From: Parvibaculum sedimenti
Lineage (GTDB): Bacteria; Pseudomonadota; Alphaproteobacteria; Parvibaculales; Parvibaculaceae
Assembly: GCF_009184905.1 (NCBI RefSeq)
Contig: NZ_WESC01000009.1
Location: 62,001 to 126,000 of the forward strand
Direction: 5' to 3'
DNA: 64,000 nt
The position numbers were made by a program, and so were the translations under genes. The notes beneath the pieces are model-generated. The model did no database searches. It saw only the letters and a program-made list of their open reading frames with translations, and was not told the DNA's origin. Positions 1-9,325 of this stretch are shown piece after piece (position 1 is the first letter of the stretch; the number at the start of each line of letters is the position of its first letter).

Positions 1-368
1 AGGCGGGTGGCGAGGGACAGGCCTCGATTGAGCTTCTGCCCCGCGTCAGCGAGTATCTCGGCTTCATCATGAGCCTCATTCTCGCTTTTGGCGTCTGCTT
101 CCAGCTTCCGGTGATCCTCACGCTGCTCGCCCGTGTCGGCATGGTGACGTCGAAGCAGCTCATTGCGGGCTGGCGTTATGCAATCGTCATTTCCTTCGCG
201 GTTGCCGCCGTTCTGACGCCGCCCGATCTCCTGAGCCAGGTGAGCCTCGGAACGCCGACCTTCCTGCTTTATCTGCTCTCCATCGGGGCGGTGAAGCTTG
301 TGGAGCGGAACAGGCGCATCGCCGAGGCGAAGGGCGCGGACGAGGCTGAGGCGCCGGAAGGGGCCTGA
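1..368 (+). CDS. tatC: Sec-independent translocase TatC, C-terminal part
   Basis: The reading frame is open from the left edge (first whole codon at base 3) to a TGA at 366-368; the start lies outside the window. It encodes the last ~120 residues of TatC, the polytopic receptor subunit of the twin-arginine translocase in the inner membrane. Visible TatC hallmarks are the EYLGFIMSL...[10 protein letters not shown] helix, the WRYAIVISF segment and the [12 protein letters not shown] motif, followed by a final hydrophobic helix and a charged cytoplasmic tail rich in Glu and Ala. Tat substrates occur in this window (proteins beginning near 4304, 16463 and 51829 carry RR leaders). serS follows 86 bases downstream on the same strand. 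Confidence 0.95.
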   Translation, partial: AGGEGQASIELLPRVSEYLGFIMSLILAFGVCFQLPVILTLLARVGMVTSKQLIAGWRYAIVISFAVAAVLTPPDLLSQVSLGTPTFLLYLLSIGAVKLVERNRRIAEAKGADEAEAPEGA

Positions 369-454
369 CCCCCCGGGGAGCCACCTTTTCTGGACGCTCC
401 CAACCCTTCCGCGTATACAGAACCCGCCCGAACTCCCTATGCGCGACGGACTCC

Positions 455-1762
455 ATGCACGATATCAAGATCATCCGCGACGATCCTCAGGCCTTCGACG
501 CCGGCTTGGCCAAGCGCGGCCTGCCGCCCCAGTCGGCGCGGCTGATCGAGATCGACGAGCGCCGCCGCAAGACCATTGCCGCGCTGCAGGAGATGCAGCA
601 GCAGCGGAATGACGCTTCGAAGCAGATCGGCGCCGCCAAGGCGAAGAAAGACGAGGCGCTGGCCCAGAAGCTCCTCGACGAGGTCGCGCATCTGAAGGCA
701 AAAATTCAGGCCGGCGAGGACGAGGAGCGGGCAATCTCCACCGAGCTCGAAACCGAACTCGGCGCCATTCCGAACATCCCCTATGACAATGTTCCCGTCG
801 GTCCCGACGAGACGGCCAATGTCGAATATCGCCGCCATGGCGCGCCCCGCGAGATGAACTTCCCGCCGAAGGAGCATTTCGATCTCGGCGAAGCGCTCGG
901 CCTGATGGATTTCGAAACGGCGGCAAAGCTCTCCGGCGCGCGCTTCGCAGTGTTGAAGGGCCAGCTCGCCCGGCTCGAACGCGCCATCGGCAATTTCATG
1001 CTGAACCTCCACACCGGTGAGTTCGGCTATACGGAAGTGAACCCGCCGCTGCTGGTGAAAGACAGCACCATGTACGGCACGGCGCAGCTCCCGAAGTTCG
1101 CCGACGATCAGTTTGCGGTCTTCAAGGGGCAGAGCAGGGAGGATCAGGACCGCTACTGGCTGATCCCGACCGCCGAGGTTTCGCTCACCAATCTGGTTCG
1201 CGAGTCGATCCTTTCGGAAGACGAGCTGCCGCTGCGCCTCACCGCCTGGACGCCGTGTTTCCGCGCTGAAGCAGGCTCCGCGGGGCGCGATACGCGCGGC
1301 CTGATCCGTCAGCACCAGTTCTCCAAGGTCGAGCTTGTCTCGATCACAACGCCGGAACAGGCGGACGAGGAGCATGAACGCATGCTTGCCTGCGCCGAAG
1401 GCGTGCTGAAGGCGCTCGACCTTCATTATCGCGTGGTGACGCTCTGCACGGGCGACATGGGCTTTTCCTCGCGCAAGACATACGACATCGAGGTGTGGCT
1501 GCCGGGGCAGAACATGTTCCGCGAGATTTCGTCCTGCTCGGTCTGCGGCGATTTCCAGGCGCGGCGCATGCAGGCCCGCTATCGCCCGGTCGATAGCAAG
1601 AACACGCGCTTCGTGAATACGCTCAACGGCTCCGGCCTCGCGGTCGGGCGCACACTGGTCGCCATTCTCGAAAATTATCAGCAGGCGGATGGCTCCATCA
1701 CCGTTCCCTCGGTGCTCCGGCCCTATATGGGCGGGCAGGAAGTGATCTCCGCCAATGGCTAA
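455..1762 (+). CDS. serS: Seryl-tRNA synthetase
   Basis: Charges tRNA-Ser with serine in the cytoplasm (class II aminoacyl-tRNA synthetase); 435 aa, normal for the family. Residues ~1-110 form the antiparallel coiled-coil arm that grips the long variable arm of tRNA-Ser (Lys/Glu/Gln-rich, including [15 protein letters not shown]). The catalytic core carries class II motif 2 ([15 protein letters not shown], about residue 268) and motif 3 ([19 protein letters not shown], about residue 390), and ends with the usual [10 protein letters not shown]. The ATG at 455 begins [11 protein letters not shown], the expected N-terminus. The 3' end overlaps surE by 8 bases, so the two are probably co-transcribed and translationally coupled. 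Confidence 0.98.
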   Translation: MHDIKIIRDDPQAFDAGLAKRGLPPQSARLIEIDERRRKTIAALQEMQQQRNDASKQIGAAKAKKDEALAQKLLDEVAHLKAKIQAGEDEERAISTELETELGAIPNIPYDNVPVGPDETANVEYRRHGAPREMNFPPKEHFDLGEALGLMDFETAAKLSGARFAVLKGQLARLERAIGNFMLNLHTGEFGYTEVNPPLLVKDSTMYGTAQLPKFADDQFAVFKGQSREDQDRYWLIPTAEVSLTNLVRESILSEDELPLRLTAWTPCFRAEAGSAGRDTRGLIRQHQFSKVELVSITTPEQADEEHERMLACAEGVLKALDLHYRVVTLCTGDMGFSSRKTYDIEVWLPGQNMFREISSCSVCGDFQARRMQARYRPVDSKNTRFVNTLNGSGLAVGRTLVAILENYQQADGSITVPSVLRPYMGGQEVISANG

Positions 1763-2555
1763 GAAGAAAACTCCCGCGAAATCCGGCCTGCGCATCCTCG
1801 TCACCAATGATGACGGTATCCATGCGCCGGGCCTTCAGGTTCTGACGCGCATCGCCCAGAAACTTTCCGACGATGTCTGGATCGCAGCACCCGAAGAGGA
1901 GCAGAGCGGTTCGGCGCATTCGCTGTCGCTCGCCAACCCGATCCGCGTCCGTCAGCTGAACCCGCGCAAATTCGCGGTAAAGGGCACGCCGTCCGATTGC
2001 GTGCTGATGGCCGTTCGCCACATCATCAAGGACAGGCAGCCGGATCTCGTACTTTCAGGCATCAATCGCGGCCAGAACATCGCCGACGACGTGACCTATT
2101 CCGGCACCATCGCCGCCGCCATGGAAGGCACTCAGCTCGGCATTCCGTCCATCGCGCTGAGCCAGGCCTTCGGCTTCGGCGAAAGCCATCAGGTGAAGTG
2201 GGCGACGGCCGAGCATTACGCGCCGGGTATCATCGAAAAGCTCATCAAGTCCGGCTGGCCCGAGGAAGTACTCATCAACATCAACTTCCCCGATGTCGCT
2301 GCCCCCGCCGTCAGGGGCATCGAAGTAACCGCGCAGGGCAAGCGCGATCAGTCGCTCGTCCGCGTCGAGGAGCGCATCGACGCCCGCAACAATCCCTATT
2401 ACTGGCTGGGTTTCGAGCGCGTTCTCAGCAATCCGCCCAAGGGCACCGATCTTCATGCTATCTATAACGGCATGATCTCGGTATCGCCCTTGCACATGAA
2501 CCTTACGCATGCGCGCACGCGCAGCGCCCTCGTCACCGCGCTCGGAAAGCTCTGA
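1755..2555 (+). CDS. surE: 5'/3'-nucleotidase SurE
   Basis: SurE is a metal-dependent nucleoside monophosphate phosphatase of stationary-phase survival. The 266-aa protein has the defining N-terminal [14 protein letters not shown], with metal-ligand Asp19 and Asp20, a downstream [13 protein letters not shown] serine loop and the LSGINRGQN asparagine motif, together forming the metal site of the family. The ATG at 1755 sits inside the last codons of serS, leaving an 11-residue Lys-rich N-terminal extension before the conserved core; no better start is visible. pcm follows after 18 bases. The surE-pcm-nlpD order is conserved widely in proteobacteria and suggests a shared damage/stationary-phase role. 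Confidence 0.97.
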   Translation: MAKKKTPAKSGLRILVTNDDGIHAPGLQVLTRIAQKLSDDVWIAAPEEEQSGSAHSLSLANPIRVRQLNPRKFAVKGTPSDCVLMAVRHIIKDRQPDLVLSGINRGQNIADDVTYSGTIAAAMEGTQLGIPSIALSQAFGFGESHQVKWATAEHYAPGIIEKLIKSGWPEEVLININFPDVAAPAVRGIEVTAQGKRDQSLVRVEERIDARNNPYYWLGFERVLSNPPKGTDLHAIYNGMISVSPLHMNLTHARTRSALVTALGKL

Positions 2556-2573
2556 GCGAGACATGGAACCCGC

Positions 2574-3242
2574 ATGAGCGACGAAACGCCCATGGACGAC
2601 ATCGATCAAGGCAAGATCGAACTCGTCATGGCGCTCAGAAGGCAGGGAATTCGCGACAAGCGCGTGTTGAACGCGCTTGAACGTATTCCGCGCGAGAATT
2701 TCATCAATGCCTCGTTCCGCAAGCAGGCCTATGAGGACCATGCACTGCCCATCGAATGCGGGCAGACGATCAGCCAGCCCTTCATCGTCGCCTATATGAC
2801 CGAGCAGTTGCAGGTGGGCGACCGCATGAAGGTGCTCGAAGTGGGCACGGGGTCGGGATATCAGGCGGCCGTCCTGTCGAAGCTTTGTCGTCGCGTCTAC
2901 ACCGTCGAGCGCTATCGCACGCTGCTCCGCGATGCCGTGCGGCGCTTCGAAGACCTCCATCTCCACAACATCACGGCCAAGGCCGGCGATGGCAATGAGG
3001 GCTGGATCGAGCAGGCGCCTTTCGACCGAATCATCGTGACGGCGGCAGCGCCTTCGGTGCCGCCCAAGCTCGTCGAGCAGTTGAAGCCGGGTGGCCTCAT
3101 GATCGTTCCGGTCGGCGCGCCGGGCGGCCGCGGCGAGCAGCATCTTGTGCGGATCGAGCGGACAGAGGAAGGTGTGAGACGCGAAGAACTCATGTCCGTG
3201 CGATTCGTCCCGCTGGTCGAGGGCGTGGCCAAGGAATCTTGA
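2574..3242 (+). CDS. pcm: Protein-L-isoaspartate O-methyltransferase
   Basis: Methylates the alpha-carboxyl of abnormal L-isoaspartyl residues using S-adenosylmethionine, starting their repair to aspartate. The 222-aa protein has the family GQTISQPFIVAYMTE segment (residues 63-77) and the SAM-binding motif I VLEVGTGSGYQAAVLS (residues 88-103), followed by the post-motif PFDRIIVTAAAP and the GGLMIVPVG strand. Length and motif order are normal. The start ATG at 2574 gives an Asp/Glu-rich leader of about 13 residues before the first helix. It lies between surE and an nlpD-like lipoprotein gene, an order shared with many proteobacteria. Confidence 0.96.
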   Translation: MSDETPMDDIDQGKIELVMALRRQGIRDKRVLNALERIPRENFINASFRKQAYEDHALPIECGQTISQPFIVAYMTEQLQVGDRMKVLEVGTGSGYQAAVLSKLCRRVYTVERYRTLLRDAVRRFEDLHLHNITAKAGDGNEGWIEQAPFDRIIVTAAAPSVPPKLVEQLKPGGLMIVPVGAPGGRGEQHLVRIERTEEGVRREELMSVRFVPLVEGVAKES

Positions 3243-3296
3243 GAGCGGGGCCGAGCCTCGTAATCGCGGGCGCCGGGAGGTCGGCGGGCGGGGACC

Positions 3297-4295
3297 ATGC
3301 GAGAGACGCTTCTGCATAATGCGAGTGGAATGGCGGCACGCTTCATCGGCGTCGTCGTTCTTTCGCTCGTGCTGGCGGGCTGCGTCTCCGAAAAGCCATG
3401 GTGGGAGGGCGGACGGTCGAACGCGCATGGCGGAAGCGTCGATGCGACGCCGCTTGCTCCTCCGGGGCGTGGTGGCACCTATGTGGTTCGATCGGGCGAT
3501 ACGCTCTTCAAGGTCTCCCGCGACCGCGCTGTGCCGATCCGCTCGTTGATCGACGCCAACAATCTGGAGCCGCCTTACGCGCTTCGCACCGGGCAGCGCC
3601 TCGTCATTCCCGGCGGCCGCTACCACGTGGTACAGAAGGGCGACACCGTCTACAGCATTTCGCGCACCTATGGCGTCGACATGGCGACGTTGACGAGCAC
3701 CAACCACATCACGCCGCCCTACCACATCTGGCTCGGCCAGAGGCTGCAGTTACCATCGAAGGTCAGCCGTCAGGTTGCCTCGCGCGATTCCGACACACCC
3801 GCGCCTACGCCAGCGCACAGCACCTCTTCGCGGGCGGTCGCGACGCCCGCGCCGCGCGGGAATACGGTGGTCGCCTCCGTTCAGCCCAAGGCGCCGCTGC
3901 CGACACCGCCGAATCCGGCGGGGGATTTCATCTGGCCGGTAAAGGGGCCGATCATTTCGAGCTACGGCCCGAAGGAAGGCGGCCTGCACAATGACGGCAT
4001 CAATATCGCCGCGCCGGTGGGCACGCCCGTCAAGGCGGCGCAGAGCGGCGTCGTCGCCTATGCGGGCAACGAGCTCAAGGGCTATGGAAATCTCTTGCTG
4101 GTGCGCCACGCGAATGGCTGGATGACGGCCTACGCGCATAACAGCAAGCTGCTGGTGAAGCGCGGCGACACGGTGACCAGGGGCCAGACCATTTCGCTTT
4201 CCGGCAGTTCCGGCAGCGTGACCTCGCCTCAGGTTCATTTCGAAATTCGCAAAGGTTCGAAGGCCGTCGATCCCCGAGGCGTCATCGAGGGGTAG
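3297..4295 (+). CDS. NlpD/DipM-like lipoprotein: two LysM domains and a degenerate LytM domain
   Basis: 332-aa predicted lipoprotein. A hydrophobic leader ends in the lipobox LAGC (Cys29). Two LysM peptidoglycan-binding repeats follow (about residues 61-105 and 108-153), then a Pro/Thr/Ala-rich linker (about 155-210) and an M23/LytM domain (about 211-330). The LytM zinc site is damaged: the position of the usual metal-binding Asp is Asn (GINIAAP, N236), and the HxH motif reads QVHFEI (Gln312, His314). Like NlpD, EnvC and DipM it is therefore probably not an endopeptidase but an activator of cell-wall amidases or a septal factor (inference). It is the third member of surE-pcm-nlpD; the gene after it starts 8 bases downstream. 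Confidence 0.93.
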   Translation: MRETLLHNASGMAARFIGVVVLSLVLAGCVSEKPWWEGGRSNAHGGSVDATPLAPPGRGGTYVVRSGDTLFKVSRDRAVPIRSLIDANNLEPPYALRTGQRLVIPGGRYHVVQKGDTVYSISRTYGVDMATLTSTNHITPPYHIWLGQRLQLPSKVSRQVASRDSDTPAPTPAHSTSSRAVATPAPRGNTVVASVQPKAPLPTPPNPAGDFIWPVKGPIISSYGPKEGGLHNDGINIAAPVGTPVKAAQSGVVAYAGNELKGYGNLLLVRHANGWMTAYAHNSKLLVKRGDTVTRGQTISLSGSSGSVTSPQVHFEIRKGSKAVDPRGVIEG

Positions 4296-4303
4296 GGCGT
4301 TTC

Positions 4304-5275
4304 ATGTGCGTGTTGTGCGGCGATGGCCCGTCCCGGCGGGACTTCCTCAAGGGACTTGGCGCATTGCTCTTGCTCACGGCGTCGTCGCCCGTCGCCGCGC
4401 AAACGGGCATCGAGGATTATCGCCCCGTCTTCGAGACCGTCCGCGCCGAAGATGGCCGCAAGCTCATTGCCATCCGCCGCTTCCGGCGCAACGGCGAGGA
4501 GTTCCTTCTCACCGTCGAGCCGCAAAGCCTCGCCACACAAATTCGTCCGCTCGCCTGGACTGTGGCCGATGGGACTCCGGATACGAGCAAGCTCGATGGA
4601 ACGCCTTATTTCTCCGCGCTCACGGCCCTGACGAACCCGCCATACAAGATCGAGAATACGGGCCTCGTTCACGCGATGCTCCCGGTCGATGGCGTCTTCC
4701 TTACCGTCGATCTATGCCCCTCGCACCGGGCCTATGAAGCGCATTTCTTCGCGGAGCTTGCCAGGGTTTCTGCCCGCGAGGGACGGCCGACGCCCGTCGC
4801 CATTTCAATCAGTGGCTATTGGGCGCTTGAGCATCAGTCGGAATGGACGGCGCTTATCGAGGCAGAGCGACGACGCCAGATCGACATCACCTGGGTCAAT
4901 CACTCCTATACGCACCGCTATGCGCGCGGACTGCCTGACGCGCAGAATTTCCTGCTCATGCCGAACACGGATTTCGAGCGCGAAGTCTTGAAGACCGAAG
5001 AGCTGCTGATTGCGCGGGGCCTAACGCCTTCGGTGTTCTTCCGCTTTCCGGGGCTGGTGTCGGATGAATATCTGGTGCTCAAACTCAGGAAGCTGGGCCT
5101 CATTCCGCTTGGCGCCGACGCCTGGCTCGCAAAGGGCCGCCGCGCAAAGCCGGGCAGCATCGTGCTGGTGCATGGCAATGGCAACGAACCGCTCGGCATT
5201 CGCGAGGTGCAGCCCTATCTCGCGGACACCCGGGTGAAATGGCTTCCGCTGCGAGAGGCAATTACCGGGCGCTGA
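4304..5275 (+). CDS. Tat-exported polysaccharide deacetylase-like protein
   Basis: 323 aa. The N-terminus carries a twin-arginine leader (SRRDFLKG, RR at 11-12) followed by a hydrophobic run ending near VAAQ (about residue 33), so export by Tat is predicted. The mature part looks like the NodB/polysaccharide deacetylase superfamily: a beta-strand with TVDLCPS (Asp in the position of the catalytic base, second Asp absent), a NHSYTH motif that matches the HSxxH metal-binding motif, and an RFPGL segment resembling the third NodB motif. Substrate unknown. It starts 8 bases after the LytM lipoprotein gene, which fits a cell-envelope role. The unusual feature is Cys2 and Cys5 ahead of the RR motif. 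Confidence 0.75.
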   Translation: MCVLCGDGPSRRDFLKGLGALLLLTASSPVAAQTGIEDYRPVFETVRAEDGRKLIAIRRFRRNGEEFLLTVEPQSLATQIRPLAWTVADGTPDTSKLDGTPYFSALTALTNPPYKIENTGLVHAMLPVDGVFLTVDLCPSHRAYEAHFFAELARVSAREGRPTPVAISISGYWALEHQSEWTALIEAERRRQIDITWVNHSYTHRYARGLPDAQNFLLMPNTDFEREVLKTEELLIARGLTPSVFFRFPGLVSDEYLVLKLRKLGLIPLGADAWLAKGRRAKPGSIVLVHGNGNEPLGIREVQPYLADTRVKWLPLREAITGR

Positions 5276-5296
5276 AGCTCAGCCCGGCGCCGAATC

Positions 5297-6166
5297 TCAG
5301 TCGAGCGTCTGGCCGAGGCGGCCCGCGAGATCCTGAATGAACTGCCAGGCGGTGCGTCCCGACCGGTTGCCGCGCGTGGCGGACCACTCGATCGCCTCGG
5401 CATGAAGCGCCTCTGTGTCGATCTTCAGGCGGTAATGCGCCGCATAGCCCTCGACCATCTGGAGATAGTCGGCCTGGCTGCAATTGTGGAAGCCGAGCCA
5501 GAGGCCGAAGCGATCGGAGAGCGACACCTTTTCCTCGACGGCCTCCGACGGGTTGATCGCTGTCGAGCGCTCATTGTCCATCATGTCGCGCGGCATGAGA
5601 TGGCGGCGGTTCGACGTCGCATAGAACAGCACGTTGCGCGGGCGGCCCTCAATGCCGCCTTCGAGCACGGCCTTCAGCGACTTGTAGCTCGCATCGTCAT
5701 GGTCGAAGGAAAGATCGTCGCAGAAGATCAGCGCCCGCCGCGGCTGGCCGCGGAGCAGACCCATCAGCCCGGGCAGGCTCTCGATATCCTCGCGATGGAT
5801 CTCGATGAGAATCAGCCGTTCAGCGGACGTCGCCGCGAGTTCCGCATTGATCGAGGCATGCGCCGCCTTCACCAGCGAGCTCTTGCCCATGCCCCGGGCG
5901 CCCCAGAGCAGGGCGTTGTTCGCCGGGAGCCCGCGGGCGAAGCGGGCCGTATTGTCGATCAGTATGTCGCGGACCCGGTCGACGCCCCGCAGCAGCGAAA
6001 GATCGACTCGCGAAACCTCAGGCACCGGCTCCAGCGTTCCCTCGGCATTCCAGATGAAGGCATCCGCCACGTCGAGCGAAGGCGCCGTAGCCGCGGAAGG
6101 CGCGAGACGTTCCAGCGCCTCGGCGATACGGCGCAGCAGGTCTGTTTTGGGTCCAGTCTTGGCCAT
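5297..6166 (-). CDS. AAA-type ATPase of the DUF815 family
   Basis: 289-aa cytoplasmic ATP-binding protein. Walker A is GARGMGKSS (residues 89-97) and Walker B is RALIFCDDLSFD. Between and after them come RHLMPRDMMDN and SLSDRFGLWLGF, which I recognise as the sensor/arginine-finger region of DUF815 ATPases. The C-terminus (RGNRSGRTAWQFIQDLAGR) is also characteristic. No cellular role is firmly established for the family. It is convergent with the deacetylase-like gene (21 bases apart) and divergent from yajC, with a roughly 200-base shared upstream region. Confidence 0.88.
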   Translation of the reverse strand: MAKTGPKTDLLRRIAEALERLAPSAATAPSLDVADAFIWNAEGTLEPVPEVSRVDLSLLRGVDRVRDILIDNTARFARGLPANNALLWGARGMGKSSLVKAAHASINAELAATSAERLILIEIHREDIESLPGLMGLLRGQPRRALIFCDDLSFDHDDASYKSLKAVLEGGIEGRPRNVLFYATSNRRHLMPRDMMDNERSTAINPSEAVEEKVSLSDRFGLWLGFHNCSQADYLQMVEGYAAHYRLKIDTEALHAEAIEWSATRGNRSGRTAWQFIQDLAGRLGQTLD

Positions 6167-6275
6167 TTGGAGGTCTCCGGCGGCATTTTGGGTGCGGACC
6201 CTATCATTCTGGCGGCGTACCGAAAATGCTCTATGGGCTCAAAGTTTAACCGCATGTCATGTTTTCCGCGCCGGT

Positions 6276-6303
6276 TTGCAAATATACCCCCGGCCGGTAT
6301 AGT
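6276..6303 (+). promoter_or_regulatory. Predicted sigma70-type promoter of yajC-secD-secF
   Basis: TTGCAA (6276-6281), a 16-base spacer and TATAGT (6298-6303), about 60 bases before the yajC start. It is the best -35/-10 pair in the DUF815-yajC intergenic region, judged by eye only. Confidence 0.5.
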
Positions 6304-6363
6304 CCGGCGCAATCGAGAGTGACCGCAGGCCCGGCTTTCCGGGGCGCTTAGTTGGAGATGCTT

Positions 6364-6687
6364 ATGTTTGGCCAGACCGGCGGGAGCAGCACGGACGTCA
6401 TTGTCTCGCTGTTTCCCTTTATCGCGCTGTTTGCGATCATGTACTTCCTCGTTCTCCGGCCCCAGCAGAAGCGGCTGAAGGATCACCAGGCCATGGTCAC
6501 CAATGTGCGCCGCGGCGACACGGTGGTGACCTCCGGCGGTATCATCGGCAAGGTGGTCAAGGCCGAGGAAGCCGAAGTGCTGGTCGAGATCGCCGAGGGC
6601 GTCAAAATTCGCGTCGTGAAGACCACGCTGGCCGAGGTCCGCTCGAAGTCCGAGCCGGTACCGGCGAACGCGAATACGCCTTCCTAA
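6364..6687 (+). CDS. yajC: Preprotein translocase accessory subunit YajC
   Basis: 107-aa single-pass membrane protein associated with SecDF and the Sec/YidC holotranslocon. The transmembrane helix is residues ~12-31 (LFPFIALFAIMYFLVL), followed immediately by the family signature RPQQKRLKDHQAM, then a small basic domain with TSGGIIGKVVKA. I prefer the ATG at 6364 because a GGAG at 6354-6357 is 6 bases before it; in-frame alternatives are ATG 6358 and TTG 6352. It heads the yajC-secD-secF cluster, 57 bases before secD. Confidence 0.95.
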   Translation: MFGQTGGSSTDVIVSLFPFIALFAIMYFLVLRPQQKRLKDHQAMVTNVRRGDTVVTSGGIIGKVVKAEEAEVLVEIAEGVKIRVVKTTLAEVRSKSEPVPANANTPS

Positions 6688-6744
6688 CAGTCAGGGTTTG
6701 CTGCCGCCGGCGCGCAGCCGGGGCAGGTGGGGACGAGAGCCGAT

Positions 6745-8355
6745 ATGCTGCATTTTGAACGCTGGAAGATCGCGCTGATTGCGCTGCTTACGCTTGCCGG
6801 CTTCCTCTACACCGCGCCGAACTTCCTGCCCAAGGCCGCGCTGGACGAAATGCCGTCCTTCCTGCCGCACAAGCAGATCAATCTGGGCCTCGATCTTCGC
6901 GGCGGCTCCTACCTGCTGCTTCAGGTGGACACGGCGTCGGTCACCCATGACCGGCTGCAACAACTCGTCAACGACATCCGCAAGGCGCTCCGCAACGCTG
7001 AAGTGCTTTACACCGGGCTCGGCGTGAACGGCGAGGCGGTCACCATCCGCATCACGAAGCCCGAGGATGTCGACAAGTCGCTGAAGGCGATCCGCGACCT
7101 GTCCACGGTCGTGACCTCAAATCTCCTGAGCGGCGGCTTGCCTCAGCGCGACCTGTCGGTCGCGAATTCCGGCGGGCTCATTACCGTCACGCTGTCGGAG
7201 ACGGCAAAGGTCGCCCGCGCCCAATCGGCCATCCAGCAGTCGATGGAAATCGTCCGTCGCCGCATCGACGAACTCGGCACCACCGAGCCCGTGATCCAGC
7301 AGCAGGGCGCGGACCGTATTCTCGTTCAGGTTCCCGGTCTCGGTGATCCGCAACGCCTTAAGAAGCTTCTCGGCCAGACCGCGAAGCTCAATTTCCGCCT
7401 CGTCGACACGTCGACGACGGCGCAACAGGCGATGGCGACCCACACCATTCCTGCGGGGGCCGAAGTCCTCTACATGACGGAAGACCCGACGCGCCCGCTG
7501 CTCGTGCAACGCCGCGTCATGGTCGGCGGCGACAATCTCGTCGATGCGACGCCGGGCTTCGATCAGCGCTCGGGCGAGCCCATTGTGAGCTTCCGCTTCG
7601 ATTCGACCGGCGCACGCCTCTTCGGCGAAGTCACACGCGACAACGTCGGCAAGCCGTTTGCCATCGTGCTCGACAACAAGGTCATCAGCGCGCCGGTCAT
7701 CCGCGAGCCCATCCTTGGCGGCACAGGCCAGATCAGCGGCAACTTCACCGTCCAGCAGGCGAATGACCTCGCGATCCTGCTGCGCGCGGGCGCGCTGCCT
7801 GCGCCGCTCAACGTGCTTGAAGAACGCACCGTCGGCCCCGGCCTCGGCGCCGACTCGATCCGGGCTGGCACCATCGCGTCGATCATCGGCTCGGTTGCCG
7901 TTATCGTGTTCATGATTGCGGCTTATGGCCTCTTCGGCGTCTTCGCCAATCTCGCGCTGCTCGTGAACATCGCGCTCATCATGGGCGCGCTCTCGATGCT
8001 GCAGGCGACACTGACGCTGCCGGGCATCGCCGGCATCGTGCTCACCATCGGCACCGCAGTCGACGCCAACGTGCTGATCTATGAGCGCATTCGCGAAGAA
8101 CTGCGCTCCGGAAAATCGGTCATCGCCGCCATCGAGGCTGGCTACCACAGAGCGCTCGCGACCATTCTCGACGCCAACATCACGCATTTCATCTCGGCCG
8201 CCGTTCTCTTCGAACTTGGCTCGGGCCCGGTGCGCGGCTTTGCCGTGACGCTCGCCATCGGCGTCGTCACGTCGGTCTTCACCGCTTTCACGGTGAACCG
8301 GTTGATCGTGGCGACCTGGGTGCGGCGCCGCCGCCCCAAGCTGCTCGTATTGTGA
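6745..8355 (+). CDS. secD: Protein translocase subunit SecD
   Basis: 536-aa RND-type membrane protein that, with SecF, uses the proton gradient to pull translocating preproteins into the periplasm. It has an N-terminal transmembrane helix (residues ~8-25), the DLRGGSYLLLQVD motif that opens the large periplasmic P1 domain, and a C-terminal bundle of five helices that includes GTAVDANVLIYERIREE, the conserved SecD loop. I chose ATG 6745 (MLHFERWKIAL); an upstream in-frame GTG at 6727 would add six residues without a clearer ribosome binding site. secF starts 19 bases after the stop. Confidence 0.97.
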   Translation: MLHFERWKIALIALLTLAGFLYTAPNFLPKAALDEMPSFLPHKQINLGLDLRGGSYLLLQVDTASVTHDRLQQLVNDIRKALRNAEVLYTGLGVNGEAVTIRITKPEDVDKSLKAIRDLSTVVTSNLLSGGLPQRDLSVANSGGLITVTLSETAKVARAQSAIQQSMEIVRRRIDELGTTEPVIQQQGADRILVQVPGLGDPQRLKKLLGQTAKLNFRLVDTSTTAQQAMATHTIPAGAEVLYMTEDPTRPLLVQRRVMVGGDNLVDATPGFDQRSGEPIVSFRFDSTGARLFGEVTRDNVGKPFAIVLDNKVISAPVIREPILGGTGQISGNFTVQQANDLAILLRAGALPAPLNVLEERTVGPGLGADSIRAGTIASIIGSVAVIVFMIAAYGLFGVFANLALLVNIALIMGALSMLQATLTLPGIAGIVLTIGTAVDANVLIYERIREELRSGKSVIAAIEAGYHRALATILDANITHFISAAVLFELGSGPVRGFAVTLAIGVVTSVFTAFTVNRLIVATWVRRRRPKLLVL

Positions 8356-8374
8356 TTTCGAAGGAATACGACAA

Positions 8375-9322
8375 ATGAAGCGGCTCAAGCTCGTTCCGGA
8401 CAATACGTCTTTTTCCTTCGTCAAGTTTCGTCACATCGCGGTCGGCCTGTCCGTCGCGGTCATGCTGGCCTCGGTCGTGCTGCTCTTCGCGCGCGGTCTC
8501 AACTTCGGCATCGACTTCGAGGGCGGCACGGTCATCGAGATCGCCACCAAAGGCCCGGCCGACATATCGGGCCTTCGCACGCAGCTCGGCGGCCTTGGCC
8601 TTGGCGACCTCCAGCTCCAGCGCTTCGGAGAGGACAATGACGTCCTGATCCGCATCGGCACCGCGCATGGAGCCTCCGCCACTGACGATACCGGCCAAGC
8701 GGCGGTCAAGAAGGTGAAGGACACACTCGGAACCTCGGTCGAATATCGCCGCATCGAAAGCGTGGGGCCTCAGGTCTCCGGCGAACTCATCAAATCGGCG
8801 ACCATGGCCGTCGTCGTCGCGGTGGCACTGATGTTTGTGTACATCTGGTTCCGCTTCGAGTGGCAGTTCGGCCTTGGCGCCGTGCTGGCGCTCATTCATG
8901 ACGTCATGGCGACCATCGGCATATTCGCGTTGCTGCAGATGGAATTCAATCTGACGACCATCGCCGCGCTTCTGACCATCGTCGGCTATTCGATGAACGA
9001 CACCGTCGTCGTGTTCGACCGTATCCGCGAGAATCTGCGCAAGTTCAAGAAGATGGACCTCGGCGAGCTGATCGACCTGTCGATCAACGAGACGCTGGCG
9101 CGCACGATCATGACCTCGGCGACGACGTTGATCGCGCTTTTCGCGCTCTTCATCTTCGGTGGCGAAGTCATCCGTAGCTTCACCTTCGCCATGATCTTCG
9201 GCATCTTCGTCGGCACCTATTCGTCAATCTTCGTCGCCGCGCCGGTGCTGATCGCAATCGGTGTCAAGCGCGAGTGGGGTTCCGGCGCGCTGGGACGCGG
9301 CAAGGTCGAGAAGAAGGCCTGA
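8375..9322 (+). CDS. secF: Protein translocase subunit SecF
   Basis: 315 aa, partner of SecD. It shows the first transmembrane helix (residues ~20-40), the NFGIDFEGGTVIEI periplasmic entry motif, and the C-terminal helices with SMNDTVVVFDRIRENLR, the SecF counterpart of the SecD DANVLIYERIRE loop. Start ATG 8375 is preceded by GAAGGA (8362-8367). A gene for an NDUFAF3-like protein begins 3 bases after the SecF stop, so the two are almost certainly co-transcribed. Confidence 0.97.
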   Translation: MKRLKLVPDNTSFSFVKFRHIAVGLSVAVMLASVVLLFARGLNFGIDFEGGTVIEIATKGPADISGLRTQLGGLGLGDLQLQRFGEDNDVLIRIGTAHGASATDDTGQAAVKKVKDTLGTSVEYRRIESVGPQVSGELIKSATMAVVVAVALMFVYIWFRFEWQFGLGAVLALIHDVMATIGIFALLQMEFNLTTIAALLTIVGYSMNDTVVVFDRIRENLRKFKKMDLGELIDLSINETLARTIMTSATTLIALFALFIFGGEVIRSFTFAMIFGIFVGTYSSIFVAAPVLIAIGVKREWGSGALGRGKVEKKA

Positions 9323-9325
9323 GGC

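Noticed and set aside
2055-3725. 556-codon minus-strand frame opposite surE, pcm and the lipoprotein gene
   Set aside because: Composition typical of a shadow frame; the plus strand genes are clear.
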